Origin: Aurantiochytrium sp. KH105
Lineage: Eukaryota; Sar; Bigyra; Thraustochytrida; Thraustochytriidae
Direction: 5' to 3'
Length of the DNA stretch: 64,000 nucleotides
NCBI GenBank assembly: GCA_003116975.1
Contig: BGKB01000145.1
Coordinates: 102,979 to 166,978 of the forward strand
Shown here: positions 21,601 to 31,462 of the stretch, piece by piece
Numbering within the stretch: position 1 is the first letter of the stretch
Layout: every line of letters begins with the position of its first letter
Position numbers and translations under genes: made by a program
The notes under the pieces: model-generated
The model's database searches: none
Told to the model about the DNA's origin: nothing
Seen by the model: the letters and a program-made list of their open reading frames with translations, nothing else

Positions 21601-22056
21601 ATGGCGCGCAAGAAGCAGACAGTGTACAAGGCGGTGGGGGCCAAGGCCCCCCGCATGAGGCCCGTCATGGTCTCTGAGCAGCATCAGCAGCAGAGGTGGC
21701 AGCAAGACAAAGGCGTGCTTGCGGGCGGGGCGAGAGGGGGCGTCCAGCGCGATCTCGTGCTTCCGCGAAGCGTGGAGGGAAAGCGAGCGCGGAGACTTGC
21801 GACGGAAGAAGACCTGAACCTTATCATTCGCAGAGGACCTTTTCGACGTCTGGTCAAGGGACTCGTCCGCGAAAAGACGGACCTCCGAATATCGGGCGCT
21901 GCACTCGCAAGTTTGCAAGAGGCCGCCGAGACCTACCTCGTTGGCGTCTTTCGCGACGCCGGCGTGAGCGCCTCAGCGTCGCACCACGTCTTTGTACGCT
22001 CCAAAGACCTCGCGCTCGCACGCAGAATTAGAGGTCTCGCGCCTTCTTGTGTATAA
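21601..22056 (+). CDS. divergent histone H3 variant
   Basis: Single exon, 151 residues, ATG at 21601. The first residues, MARKKQTVYKAVGAKAPR, match the H3 tail pattern ARTKQTARKSTGGKAPR: K4, K9 and K14 are kept, but T3, A7, R8, S10 and T11 are changed. The next 50 residues are Gln/Gly/Arg-rich and unrelated to the canonical K18-K36 segment, so K27 and K36 have no clear counterpart. The histone fold is clear: LNLIIRRGPFRRLVKGLV, KTDLRIS, LQEAAETYLVGVF and SKDLALARRIRG. Versus canonical H3 the region between helix 1 and KTDLR is one residue shorter. The stretch matching C110-R116 is replaced (GVSASASHHV). Role could be centromeric, meiotic or another specialised nucleosome; not decidable from sequence. 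Confidence 0.9.
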   Translation: MARKKQTVYKAVGAKAPRMRPVMVSEQHQQQRWQQDKGVLAGGARGGVQRDLVLPRSVEGKRARRLATEEDLNLIIRRGPFRRLVKGLVREKTDLRISGAALASLQEAAETYLVGVFRDAGVSASASHHVFVRSKDLALARRIRGLAPSCV

Positions 22057-22706
22057 TGAATAGGTAATGAATGTATGAAGGGATGGAAAGATGAAGATGG
22101 ATGTCATCACTTGATTGACGGTGTGTTTGTTCACTTTCTTCATCAGCTGCTATGGCGCTTACTTTGGCTCGCTTGCTGGTTGGCTGGCTGATCGGGGCAG
22201 TGACCTTGCTTGCTTGCTTTCTTGCTTGCTTTCTCGTTCGCCTTCTAAAAAATAATAAAACCTATACCTTTCCGGTGGACGTGCTTGGCTAATTGAGATG
22301 TTGAGCCGTGGCCCCACTGGCCTTTCGTGCGCTGATTCGTTTGCGAAATAGCAACCGCTGACTACTACTCGTACAACGAAAAGAAAAAAAAGGGGTGGTG
22401 CAGTGGCAGCTAGCCTGCGGGTGATGGCCTGCCAAAACAATCCATCATCACCCATCATCTTACTATACCTGAGAACAAACGAAAAAAAGGTGTGTACTCT
22501 GTGCCTCTTTCTTTCATTCATGATGAGGGCGCGGAGCGTGGCGAGCTTTGGCTTCGGAGAAGAGAAGAACCTTGCGCGCTTGACTGCCGCCAATCGTGGC
22601 GTCAGCGCGTCGAGGGGGCGAAAAGGACATCGACGCCGTAGCGGCGTCACGGAACCAAAAAGCAGTGGTCTGATTTTCCTTTTGGCTGTCAGTGCGGCAG
22701 AGACCG

Positions 22707-24440
22707 ATGCCGAAGAGCAAGCCGCCCTTGCGCAAAGGGCAGAGCACGCGAAGTACTGCAGGAAGCGCCACCGCAAGACCCGGGACGACCAAGAGCGCGG
22801 GCGCGGGCAAAGGTGCGAGCTCGAGGCGTCTCCCAAGCGTGATTCAACGGGCATCGACGGTCAGCGCCATTAGTTCGGGATCTCGAAAAAGCACCGCAAA
22901 ACCATCGCTGAAGAGAGGCGCCTCCAAGACGGGCAACAAACTGCTCAAGAAAGATGGCAAGTCCAAGGCCGCTGCCACTGAAGCCACTCTTTTGGCCCGT
23001 GCAGAAAGCGCAGAAAACAAAGCCGAGGTCCAGCGTGAGCAACTCGAGCATGCCCTCATGCGCATGGCAGAACTCGAAGAGCAACTGCTCCGCGTCGACG
23101 CGTGCCGAGAAAAGGAATTCAACGCAAGAACTTGCGCAGAAGACGAAACCGAGGGCCTGCAAACCCAAATAACATTGCTGCAGGCGGACGTTGCCGAAGC
23201 TCGACACGAGGCCGCACAAAATGCCGAGGAGCGAGACACCGCCGTTGCGGCGCGCGCCGCCATGGAAAAGGAACGTGACGACGCTCTCCAGCAAGCTAAA
23301 GACGCGCTCTTGCATGCCGAAGCAATGCAGGCACAGTGCTCCATGGCGCAGGATGCAAACCAAAAGGCCCAAATTATCATGGAAGAGGCCACAAGTCGCG
23401 ACCAGCGCCGAGAGGAAGAGGCGCGCAAAAGGCGCATCGCGGTCGAGCGTCGAGAGCAGGCTGCGCGCGAGGCTCAGGATGACGCGCGCAAGGAGGCAAC
23501 CGAGATTCAGGCGCGCGCAGATGTGGAACGCAAAGCGCTGCGTGCAAAATTACGTGCAGCAAGGGACGAGACTGTTCTCGTGCGTGACCAGCTTCGTGCG
23601 CGCCAAGAGGAGGTGGAGCTCTTGGCGGAAAAACTGCGTCAGCCGCGACCAGCGCTCGAGCAGGTGCGCGACGAAATGCGCGAGATCATTCAGCATCTCT
23701 TGCGAGCACTGCAAGAAAAAGTTGCTGAAAGAGACGCTCTGCGCGGCGGCGAGTCGCTTCGATGGAAAATCATTCACACCAAGATGGAGACGCTCACGGA
23801 TCAGATTGGTCGCATCTTTGACATTTTCGCGTCCAAGGTCTACGAGAAGGAGGCCCTCATCGCTGGCCTCCAGGCAGATCTCGAGAAGCAACATGCGGCC
23901 CATGCCGAGACCAAATCCCAAGTTGTCGTCGTGCGCAGCGAGCAAGACATGCTCAAGCTTCTCTTTCACGCAGAACCCAACCTATTCTTGCGCTCTGGAT
24001 ATCATCCGCGCAGTGGCGCTGCACGCTTTGGGGCCCTCGTAGCCAATGGCGCGCCGCAGCGCATCTCAAACCAGCGCGAATCCGCACGAAAGGGCCTTCC
24101 AAAAGCAAAAGGGGCGATGAGTGCTGTTGGGAATGCGAGAGCAGGCGGCGTCTCGGACGACATGCGCGCGCAGGACGAGTCGCCGGTTCCTTTGCGCGCG
24201 CGACTACTTTTGAGTGCCACGCGGGCCGATGAAGTTGCAAAAATCATTGAGCGAAACCGCACTTGGAACGACGAGTGCTCGACGCTCCTCTTGACGTGTT
24301 GTATCGCGTGCGGGGCCTTTTTTCTCGATGCGGACATGGCTTGGCCTTGCGCGTGTGCCTCTTCGCACGCCTTGACGACGGAACACGAGGCGTATACCGT
24401 GCTCGCAAGCGAACTCTACCCAAGTCCCGCAACTCTTTAG
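22707..24440 (+). CDS. long coiled-coil protein, function unknown
   Basis: Single exon; the first in-frame ATG at 22707 gives 577 residues (the frame is open upstream from a GTG). The first 80 residues are basic and Ser/Lys/Arg-rich (KPSLKRGASKTGNKLLKKDGK). Residues from about 90 to 420 form an almost continuous Ala/Glu/Arg/Gln heptad pattern, interrupted near residue 340-370 (GGESLRWKIIHTKMETLTDQIGRIF). The tail holds a Cys-rich hydrophobic patch (TLLLTCCIACGAFFLDADMAW). It follows the H3 variant in the same direction with about 650 bases between. No family recognised; a structural or cytoskeletal scaffold is plausible only by composition. Confidence 0.8.
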   Translation: MPKSKPPLRKGQSTRSTAGSATARPGTTKSAGAGKGASSRRLPSVIQRASTVSAISSGSRKSTAKPSLKRGASKTGNKLLKKDGKSKAAATEATLLARAESAENKAEVQREQLEHALMRMAELEEQLLRVDACREKEFNARTCAEDETEGLQTQITLLQADVAEARHEAAQNAEERDTAVAARAAMEKERDDALQQAKDALLHAEAMQAQCSMAQDANQKAQIIMEEATSRDQRREEEARKRRIAVERREQAAREAQDDARKEATEIQARADVERKALRAKLRAARDETVLVRDQLRARQEEVELLAEKLRQPRPALEQVRDEMREIIQHLLRALQEKVAERDALRGGESLRWKIIHTKMETLTDQIGRIFDIFASKVYEKEALIAGLQADLEKQHAAHAETKSQVVVVRSEQDMLKLLFHAEPNLFLRSGYHPRSGAARFGALVANGAPQRISNQRESARKGLPKAKGAMSAVGNARAGGVSDDMRAQDESPVPLRARLLLSATRADEVAKIIERNRTWNDECSTLLLTCCIACGAFFLDADMAWPCACASSHALTTEHEAYTVLASELYPSPATL

Positions 24441-25083
24441 TTCGTTTTCCTTTTCTCTTCTTTTCCGGGGGGGGGGAGGGGGGGGAGAGGGAGAGAGGAG
24501 TGCAGCTCTCAACCATGTAAAGTTCTGTCTCGCAACTGTAAATCTTTGAGCCAATTGGAGAGTGTGCGAGTAAATTAGGAAGACGCTCACGCAATTGTAA
24601 CATAACTTCTGATGCAAATTAACCTCCAATTTGTTGGCTTTTGTCACAAGAAAACCAGACATGGCCTAACCTGGTCCAGCTTCGAGAAGAGAGAGAGAGA
24701 GAGAGAGAGAGAAAGAGGTTTACTACATGGAATACCAATGGTATCATGTTACGGGAATAGACAAGATGGACGTGCGGGTCTCTGGCTGCTTCTTGTTGCA
24801 GCGCCGTTAATCGATCGATGCACATCGCTCGCTTCATGCAGAACAACAACAGAGATAACATAACTAACACAATTTTGGCGCACCGTCGATAAAGGGGTGT
24901 AGGAACAAAAGGTGCCAACCAGAAGAGGTCTCATGGTCATGCGAGGCTAAAGTAAGGGAGTGCAAAGAAATTCAGAAAAAAGAGGATGTCGGTCGGTCGG
25001 GCCCTGCCAGGACGACGATAGAGCATGTGTGTGAAGAAAATAGGAAATAAGTGCAAGGGCATGTTCATGGGATGCGTCAATGT
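24441..25083. other. convergent intergenic with poly-G and GA tracts
   Basis: Between the stops of the coiled-coil gene and the formin. It carries a G-rich run (24467-24490, one A interruption) that could form G-quadruplex structure on the plus strand, and a (GA)n tract at about 24685-24712. No gene seen. Confidence 0.6.
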
Positions 25084-28000
25084 CTATGCCATGTCGTAAT
25101 CTTCTGCATTGGGGACGGAGGACACGGCCTTCTTCTTCTTCTTCTTCTTGAGCTTGACCTTTTTAATGATGACTTCGCCGTCAGGTCCAACGGTGCGGAT
25201 GATCTTGACCTTGGTCTTCTTCTTGCGGCTCTTTTTCGAAGCTGCGCTTGCGTTGCTGCCGCGCCGGGATGGTCTTCCTTGCCCAGAGACCTGATTGCGC
25301 TGGCGGAAGCCTTGAACAATGTCCTGAGCATTACCAGCGTTTGCCTTGTGGAAGGCAGCAAAGACACCTTCGTCGTGGCCTCCGGTTTCACGAAGCTTCT
25401 TGAGCGTGGCTCTGCGCTGCTTTTCCTCTGCGAGCCGGCGGGCGCGCTCAGCGCGTTCGCGTTGCTCCTCAACCAAACGCCGCGAGCGATGCAGAGCCAT
25501 CTCGAAGCGGACAAATTTGGAAAAGAAGGTCTCCGGCTCGACCGCCGCGCCCGTCTCTGCGTACTCGCGCGCGAGGTGCTGAAAGTCGGAGCGAACCTTT
25601 TCGAATTGGGTCTGCAGGTCGGCAACCTCCTTGGAGGCCTTGATCTCGAATCCAGTCATTGCCTTGACAAAGCGGTCGCGCTTGTTCACCGGGGGGTTCC
25701 CGAGCTCTGTTTTGATGGCACGCACATGCGCGGCGAGCTGATTTAGCTCAGACATGGTATCACTGAGTGAGACGTCCATTGCCTCCTTGGATGCCGGAAG
25801 AGAAAAGTCACAAAGATGCGGGTACTTGTCCTCGCAGAATGCATAAATGAAGTCCATGAGCGTGCTTTTGCCCTTGTTATCCTTGATGGTGTCGAGCTTG
25901 GCGAGGGCATCGAGCTTGAAGCCCCAGGCACCGCCACGCGGGGTATCTCCGTTGAGGTAGTTTCCAACGGCGAGGACAATTTCTAGCAGCTGCTGAAGCT
26001 GCTTGGACTTGCTGATCTCAATGCATGCCTCCCGCACGAGCCTGATTTTCTCAAAAATGCGCGCCGTGTCTGACTCAAAGTTGTGCCGGCACGCGACAGC
26101 TTCCAGCCGGCCCTTGAGACCGGGAATGCTGGAAACAGCGAGGAGAAACTGGTCCTCGCGGGCAAGCTTGCGCGGATCGCCACTTGTCTCTTGAAAGTTG
26201 CGGATGAGCTGAACTTCGTCTTCCGTGGGAACGGCCGTGAGGAGAACGACCGTGTGCTCGGGAGAGAGCAGCGTGTCGTCCATGGTGAGAATGGCGTCTA
26301 CGATCTCGGCATCGCTGGCACGGATCTTGGAGAGCGCAATGCCAACGTTTTGTTGGCGCTTGCCGGTGACAAGGTGGACTTTGCCGAGGGACTTGCGCTT
26401 TTCACTTTGAGCGGCGGCAACCTTTTCCACTTCGGGATCAGTTCCGAATTTGCGCTCGAGCATCTTGATGTTCAGCTTGACGCGCTGATCGCTAAGCTCA
26501 GGCCACACGGTGCCCTCGAGCTTCTCCACGGGCACGGGGGTCCAGTAAATGTGCTTCATCTTGACCGTCGGATGAATGGCCTTTTTGCGCTGCAATCCGA
26601 GGCGTTTGCGAATCTCGGCCTCGGACTCCCGGGGAGGGCCCGCGGCCCCTGCACCTGCCCCCGCAGCCGCGCCCTGTGCACCACCTCCTGGAGCCAGCTT
26701 CATGGCCGCGGAGCGCGCCGCAAAGAGGCTGCTCAATCCACCGGAGCCTCCAGCTCCGGGGGCGGCTGGGGGATCGGCGACGGCCGACTTTAGTTTCACG
26801 GCTGCGGCCGCGGCAGTCGCCGCCACAGCAAGACCGCCCGTCGCGGCTGATGTAGGGCCCGGAGGCGCAGACTTGGTTTTGGCGCCGCTCTTGGCTGGAA
26901 TCGGGGCGAGCTCGAGCGAACCAGGCATGTTGGGCAGCGGACAGGCCGGGATGGGCGAAGGTTTAGCGCCGGGAATGAGACCCGCAGGCGCAAGACCGGT
27001 CGAGTCAAGCTTGCCCGTGTATGCAACGGCAGCACTGGCGCTGGGCCTGTCGGCGTCATCGAGGTCTTCCTCGATCGGTTTACCCTTGTGGGACTCGGCA
27101 AGCTTCTTTTGCAAGGAGGTGATCTCGTCGCGGAGCTGTATAATCTGACCTTGGAGAATGGTGACTTCCTCTGGAGCACTGTTGCGGCCGCTAACCCCCT
27201 TGGCGGCAGAAGCTGCTGCTGCGGCTGCTGCCTGAGCGGCCTTGCGGCTGCCATTCTTGGCCTGATTGCCCCCCGAGCTGCCTCGAAGCTGCGACTCGAG
27301 GTCCTTGATTTTTTGGCGCTGCTGGCCAATGATGTCCTGTCCCGAGCTCATTTGCCCGAGGCGTTCATCGAGCTCGGCGCGTTTATCGAGAAGTTCGGAA
27401 AGGATCTGGTAGTTGAGCCGGAGACCCTTGCCCGTGTCTGAGCGGCGCGAGTAATCGGTGGCCTCGGAAACGAAGCGGGCAACGCCCTCCCACGTGGGCA
27501 CGGCTAGCGTCCGCTCCGAGGGAATGAGCAACAAGGTCTGCGATGTCTCGAGCAAAAGGTCGGCGCACCCCGCAGCTTGTGCGGATCGCAGCAGATAATC
27601 AAAGACGTCTTCTTGGTTGCTCAGATCGATTTCGGCGTCGTCCAGACTCGATGTGCCCGAAATCAATGCAAAGGTGACTTCTTTGTGGTCCTCTGCAAGC
27701 ATGTCTTCAAAGACTTGAAACTGTGTGGCGATGGTGGCGTAAGACTGATCGTCCTCGTCGCTGGCCTCTTGAAGCACCCGCTCAAAGACGCCCATGATAT
27801 CGAGCGCGAGAAAGTCATTGCGCACGCGGACACGGTCTTCGACGCGAGAAGCCGAGTTGACGACGGTCGTGATGAGCATGGAGACGGCCGCGCGAAATTC
27901 GTTGTCTCCACAGTCGGCAAAGGTCTCGACGAGGGTCTGGAACCTGTGTTTCTCGCGCCAGCGCAGACGCAGGTCGTCCATGGCCCTCACCACCTTTTCG

Positions 28001-28671
28001 CGTCCCTCGATGGAGTAAAAGCAGGTGACGGCCAGGAGCATGACGACCTCCTGAGCCGTCTGAAGGTGCTCTGGGTCGCTGAGGTCCATGCCCAGCGCAA
28101 AGGTTGTGATGGAGTCCGGGATGGAGAGGACAGCTTCCATGCCGACCCTGTTGTTCATGAGAGCCTTGTAACAGCTCATAATTTGCGGCAGGATTTGCGA
28201 TTCTTTTTCGTTACGGTCCGCGCGGCCCGTGTACCAGCGCGTGAGGTCGATGAGGACGGAGACGCCGTCGGCATCGATAAAGTCAAGCAGGAACTGCTTG
28301 TGCGCGGTGCGCATCACGGCATAGAGCTCGCCAGCCTCACTGACGGTGATGACGGGCTCGCTCGTGACGGAGCGTCTCCTGGAGATGAGGTCAACCCAAA
28401 AGGATGCGTTTCGCTTTTCGGCCGATGCTCCTGAGCGCGCCTCGTTTTCGTCGTTCTTGACCATGCTTTTGTGCGCCTTGATGAGATCCCATTTTTTCGC
28501 CGGGCTCTGCTCGCGCATCATGGTGGTGCGCGTGGCCTCGGGCAGGGCCATGGCTTCGAGCGCCGCGGCGAAGAGCTCGTCCAGCTCGGCGCCAGTCGGG
28601 CGCTCTTCATCGTCGACGGACGTCGTTCGCGCCCTCGAGGCCCGCTTGCTCCCCGTCTTTCTTGACCACAT
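25084..28671 (-). CDS. diaphanous-type formin (FH3-FH2)
   Basis: Single exon, 1195 residues, ATG at 28671. Formins nucleate and processively elongate unbranched actin filaments. Residues about 20-420 form an armadillo-like GBD/FH3 region with conserved-looking pieces (FIDADGVSVLIDLTRWYTG, NNRVGMEAVLSIPDSI, SYATIATQFQVFEDMLAED). A coiled coil follows (about 440-550). A short Pro-containing linker (about 557-690) stands in for FH1. The FH2 domain begins at MKHIYWTPVPVEKLEGTVW (about 702) and includes LLEIVLAVGNYLNGD and GFKLDALAKLDTIKD. The C-terminus is a strongly basic tail (SRKKKTKVKIIRTVGPDG ... KKVKLKKKKKKK) where DAD-type formins carry their autoinhibitory/actin-binding motif. No run of five or more prolines occurs in FH1. 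(CGTG)n and a 17-base direct repeat precede the start. Confidence 0.95.
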   Translation of the reverse strand: MWSRKTGSKRASRARTTSVDDEERPTGAELDELFAAALEAMALPEATRTTMMREQSPAKKWDLIKAHKSMVKNDENEARSGASAEKRNASFWVDLISRRRSVTSEPVITVSEAGELYAVMRTAHKQFLLDFIDADGVSVLIDLTRWYTGRADRNEKESQILPQIMSCYKALMNNRVGMEAVLSIPDSITTFALGMDLSDPEHLQTAQEVVMLLAVTCFYSIEGREKVVRAMDDLRLRWREKHRFQTLVETFADCGDNEFRAAVSMLITTVVNSASRVEDRVRVRNDFLALDIMGVFERVLQEASDEDDQSYATIATQFQVFEDMLAEDHKEVTFALISGTSSLDDAEIDLSNQEDVFDYLLRSAQAAGCADLLLETSQTLLLIPSERTLAVPTWEGVARFVSEATDYSRRSDTGKGLRLNYQILSELLDKRAELDERLGQMSSGQDIIGQQRQKIKDLESQLRGSSGGNQAKNGSRKAAQAAAAAAASAAKGVSGRNSAPEEVTILQGQIIQLRDEITSLQKKLAESHKGKPIEEDLDDADRPSASAAVAYTGKLDSTGLAPAGLIPGAKPSPIPACPLPNMPGSLELAPIPAKSGAKTKSAPPGPTSAATGGLAVAATAAAAAVKLKSAVADPPAAPGAGGSGGLSSLFAARSAAMKLAPGGGAQGAAAGAGAGAAGPPRESEAEIRKRLGLQRKKAIHPTVKMKHIYWTPVPVEKLEGTVWPELSDQRVKLNIKMLERKFGTDPEVEKVAAAQSEKRKSLGKVHLVTGKRQQNVGIALSKIRASDAEIVDAILTMDDTLLSPEHTVVLLTAVPTEDEVQLIRNFQETSGDPRKLAREDQFLLAVSSIPGLKGRLEAVACRHNFESDTARIFEKIRLVREACIEISKSKQLQQLLEIVLAVGNYLNGDTPRGGAWGFKLDALAKLDTIKDNKGKSTLMDFIYAFCEDKYPHLCDFSLPASKEAMDVSLSDTMSELNQLAAHVRAIKTELGNPPVNKRDRFVKAMTGFEIKASKEVADLQTQFEKVRSDFQHLAREYAETGAAVEPETFFSKFVRFEMALHRSRRLVEEQRERAERARRLAEEKQRRATLKKLRETGGHDEGVFAAFHKANAGNAQDIVQGFRQRNQVSGQGRPSRRGSNASAASKKSRKKKTKVKIIRTVGPDGEVIIKKVKLKKKKKKKAVSSVPNAEDYDMA

Positions 28672-30243
28672 CCTGCCGGTCTAGCTAGCCTCTGGCTACA
28701 CGCAGCCTCTGGCTACACGCACGCACGCACGCACGCACGCAGGCGCCCGCGCAGGCAGGCAAGATTGCAGTGCTAAGCGGGCAAAAGCTCTGCTCACGCA
28801 AGCGGCACGCGCTGCACCCGAATGTAAGGCCCGCCAGCCTTGTTGCTGAGTGTGCACCGACCTTGCCCTTGCGCCGCGAGCTCGCGCCGGACGAAACGCG
28901 GCGAGGACCGGCGCGGCGGGCGCCGTGCGTCAGTCCCCTCGCGCGCGGCTGCAAGCAAGTCTGTCTCCGCACGCGACCAAGCGCGCTGCGCTCGCGATGA
29001 AGGTAAATCAACTCCCTCGCTCACCCAAATGGACTGAATCCCGGGGCGCCCCCGCTCGCCAGCGGCGGCAGGGGCGGCTGCTGCCTGCCTTGCTGCCTGC
29101 CTGCCTGCCCGCTGCGGTCGCGGTCGCGCGTGCGCCGCGCCGCGCCGCGTCGCGCAGCGGGGTCCCTGGCTCCGAATTGCACGCGCGAGCGCCTCGCGCC
29201 TCCGAGGTATTTATTTTGCAGCTTTTCGCAGCTTTGCGCGACTTTGAGCAGCCATGGCTAATTGATGGGGGCCAGTGTACGTATACTGTAGGCCAGGTGG
29301 AAGGCCCTTGCAAGCCGAGCGCGCGATCGCATTCCTCCAAGGCGAGCCAGCGCCTTCGCGCGGTCCCGCGGCCGGCCGAGACCGCGGCGGCAGCGGCGGG
29401 CGGCGGGCGGCGGCGGCCGATGTGCGAAGCATGTAGCGCGAGGCTGCGTTGCGAGGAGCGAGCAAAGTCGAAGGCGCCAGGACATTACTATGCACACGCT
29501 TGGGGCCGAAGGTGTGCGCGTGTGTGTGTGTGTGGAGGAAAGGTAATAGCAGCGACACGACGTGCAGCAGCTGCTGTTGCTGCTGCTGCAGCTGCTGCTG
29601 CTGCTGCAACTGCAGATTGTGAATCAAGTGAGTTGCCAAGCGGGCCGCCCGCGCTGGTTTTTCACAATCAAAGGATTTTTTGATGTAGGTTGCGGTAGAA
29701 GTAGAAGATGGGACGCAGGCGGCTGCGGCCCGCGCGACTTGATCCTCGCGAGAGCTTGCAGCCAGAGCTTGCAGCAGGCAGAGCTTGCAGCAGCCACCAT
29801 GTTCTGCCGCACCGTTGAAAGTCGAAGCTGAAGTCGAACGAACGATGACGAGAAGGAGCTCCGCGGCGCAGCAAGATCTGATAGCGGCGCGGCGAAAGTG
29901 CGCAGCTGCAGCGATCATCTTGAACACGGGCACATTGGTGGCCGACTTGTGAAGGCTTTTCCTTCCTTGCTTTTCACTAGGCCTATAGTGGCGAGATTTT
30001 TAGGTCAAGCCTTTTTTAGAGTCTCCAATCAAACCAACCATCATCAATCAGCTGCAACAAGCAAAAGTAAACGCTTGCACTCGAGATCGCGAGCAGGAAC
30101 GCGCGACGCGGGAGCCGACTCGCTGACGGCATATACTCGTGCGGAGGATCACAGTGCGCGCTAAAGAGAATCACGCTGCCGGCACCGCCGCCGCGGGCAT
30201 CGTTCGTTGGCGAAGCGAGCAGGAGGGGAGGCGCGAGCCGGCG
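28672..30243. other. divergent intergenic, low complexity, no supported gene
   Basis: Contains two direct copies of AGCCTCTGGCTACACGC (28687-28720) running into a (CACG)n tract to 28740, CTGCCTGC repeats (29078-29110) and a CAG/CTG-rich cluster with internal inversion (about 29565-29620). The right end should hold the TrmL leader. Open frames are composition-driven. Confidence 0.5.
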
Positions 30244-30732
30244 ATGCTCGACGTGGTGCTCGTGGAGCCGGAGATCCCTGGCAACACAGGCAATGTGATC
30301 CGGCTGTGCGCGAACGCAGGGTGGCGGCTGCATCTCTGCGAGCCGCTCGGATTCTCGCTCGAGGAAAAGGCAGTCCGACGCGCGGGCCTTGATTACCACA
30401 AGGAAATCGTTGGAAAGGTCCAGGTTCATGCGAACCTGGAGCAGTGCTTTGCGGAGGGCGTGCCAGAGGCCGTGAAAGCCGGCAGAGTCTTTGGGTTTTC
30501 CGCGCGTGCCGAGGACAGCGTGTTTGACGTTGCATTGAGGCCTGGGGACTGCCTTGTCTTTGGCTCGGAGTCCAAAGGCTTGTCTCAGGCAGCTGCGCAG
30601 CAGTTTGCTGCGCAGCGACGATTGCTACGCATTCCGATTCTGCGCAGCACGCGAAGTTTGAACCTTGCAAACGCCGTGGCTATTGCTGGATTTGAAGCAC
30701 TTCGTCAAAATGGCTTCCCAGGTTTCACCTAA
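30244..30732 (+). CDS. trmL: TrmL-type tRNA (cytidine/uridine-34 2'-O)-methyltransferase
   Basis: ATG at 30244 gives 162 residues, close to the roughly 157 of bacterial TrmL. This SPOUT-family enzyme methylates the wobble ribose of tRNA-Leu in bacteria using S-adenosylmethionine. Visible are the opening MLDVVLVEPEIPGNTGNVIRLCAN, the middle LDYHKEI, the SAM-binding trefoil-knot loop LVFGSESKGLS, and IPILRSTRSLNLANAVAIAG, which carries the Ser-x-Asn-Leu-Asn/Ala core. The frame remains open for 35 codons upstream but begins with GTG; a presequence encoded there or in a missed exon would be needed for import. A bacterial-type enzyme in a nuclear gene suggests an organellar origin and a mitochondrial tRNA target (inference). 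Confidence 0.9.
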   Translation: MLDVVLVEPEIPGNTGNVIRLCANAGWRLHLCEPLGFSLEEKAVRRAGLDYHKEIVGKVQVHANLEQCFAEGVPEAVKAGRVFGFSARAEDSVFDVALRPGDCLVFGSESKGLSQAAAQQFAAQRRLLRIPILRSTRSLNLANAVAIAGFEALRQNGFPGFT

Positions 30733-30985
30733 GTTGCCGGACCTCTGATGGGGCGAGATAAATTCCTGGCTGACCTGGCGTTTCGATGCGAATAACGAAG
30801 CTCCATCTTTGGCCAGCGAAATTCACAAGGAGCCAGCGTCAGTCACAGTACAAAGATGAGATTGACAGTGAGTTCATCTCGAAAGGGATCAACAGTCAAA
30901 AGTAGAAAGACTGCGCTGAGAGGTGCAATGCTTTCCCAAAATGATTTATACAATGAGCAAAGAAGCTCAGTTCTTGGCGGTATCT

Positions 30986-31462
30986 TCAAGAGAAGTACGT
31001 GGGAAAGACTTTTTCCAACCAGGTCAAAAAGCAGCAAGTGTTGGAAAGCGGCGCGTTGTTGAGTGTGAGATTCTGCAAAAATGCCTCTCTCTGCGCTCCT
31101 GTTGGTCCGTGGACCGCAATGTGGTGGCACTGCTCGCAAAAGAATGATATCTCCTGGATGTCTGCAATTTGGATGTCTGGTTCTTCTTCGCTCACGGTCT
31201 CGGGCACAGTTGAGTCCGTGACGTCTATATTGGTTGCCTCCTGGAGTTGATTGACGAACTCCATCACATCGGGCGCAAGAGGCGCCACGAGGTCTTGCTG
31301 GGTGTCAGGGTCGTGCTGATCTTCGACTTCCGCTCGGGCGGTATGAAATTGATTCCTCGAAAGCGAGGAGGCCCCAGTTGGGTGGGCCTGGCCGTTCGCC
31401 GACTGCTGCCCCGCTTCTTGGTTGCCGCCGTTGGCACCGTTCGGGGGCCTTACGGGATGCAT
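30986..31462 (-). CDS. hypothetical protein, one Cys-x2-Cys motif
   Basis: ATG at 31462, 158 residues. The N-terminal half is Gly/Asn/Gln/Ala-rich. The middle is acidic (DVTDSTVPETVSEEEPDIQ) and the end is more structured (ISFFCEQCHHIAVHG ... NLTLNNAPLSNTCCFLTWLE), with CEQCHH and a later Cys-Cys that could bind zinc. A GT near the end (CCCAC/GTACTT) might be a 5' splice site, so the real C-terminus could differ. No family recognised. Composition is less extreme than its surroundings, which is the main support. Confidence 0.4.
   Translation of the reverse strand: MHPVRPPNGANGGNQEAGQQSANGQAHPTGASSLSRNQFHTARAEVEDQHDPDTQQDLVAPLAPDVMEFVNQLQEATNIDVTDSTVPETVSEEEPDIQIADIQEISFFCEQCHHIAVHGPTGAQREAFLQNLTLNNAPLSNTCCFLTWLEKVFPTYFS

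Noticed and set aside
28672-28740. CACG tetramer run as a telomere or subtelomere sign
   Set aside because: The unit is not a telomere repeat and the flanks are ordinary genes; it is a simple repeat in the formin leader region.
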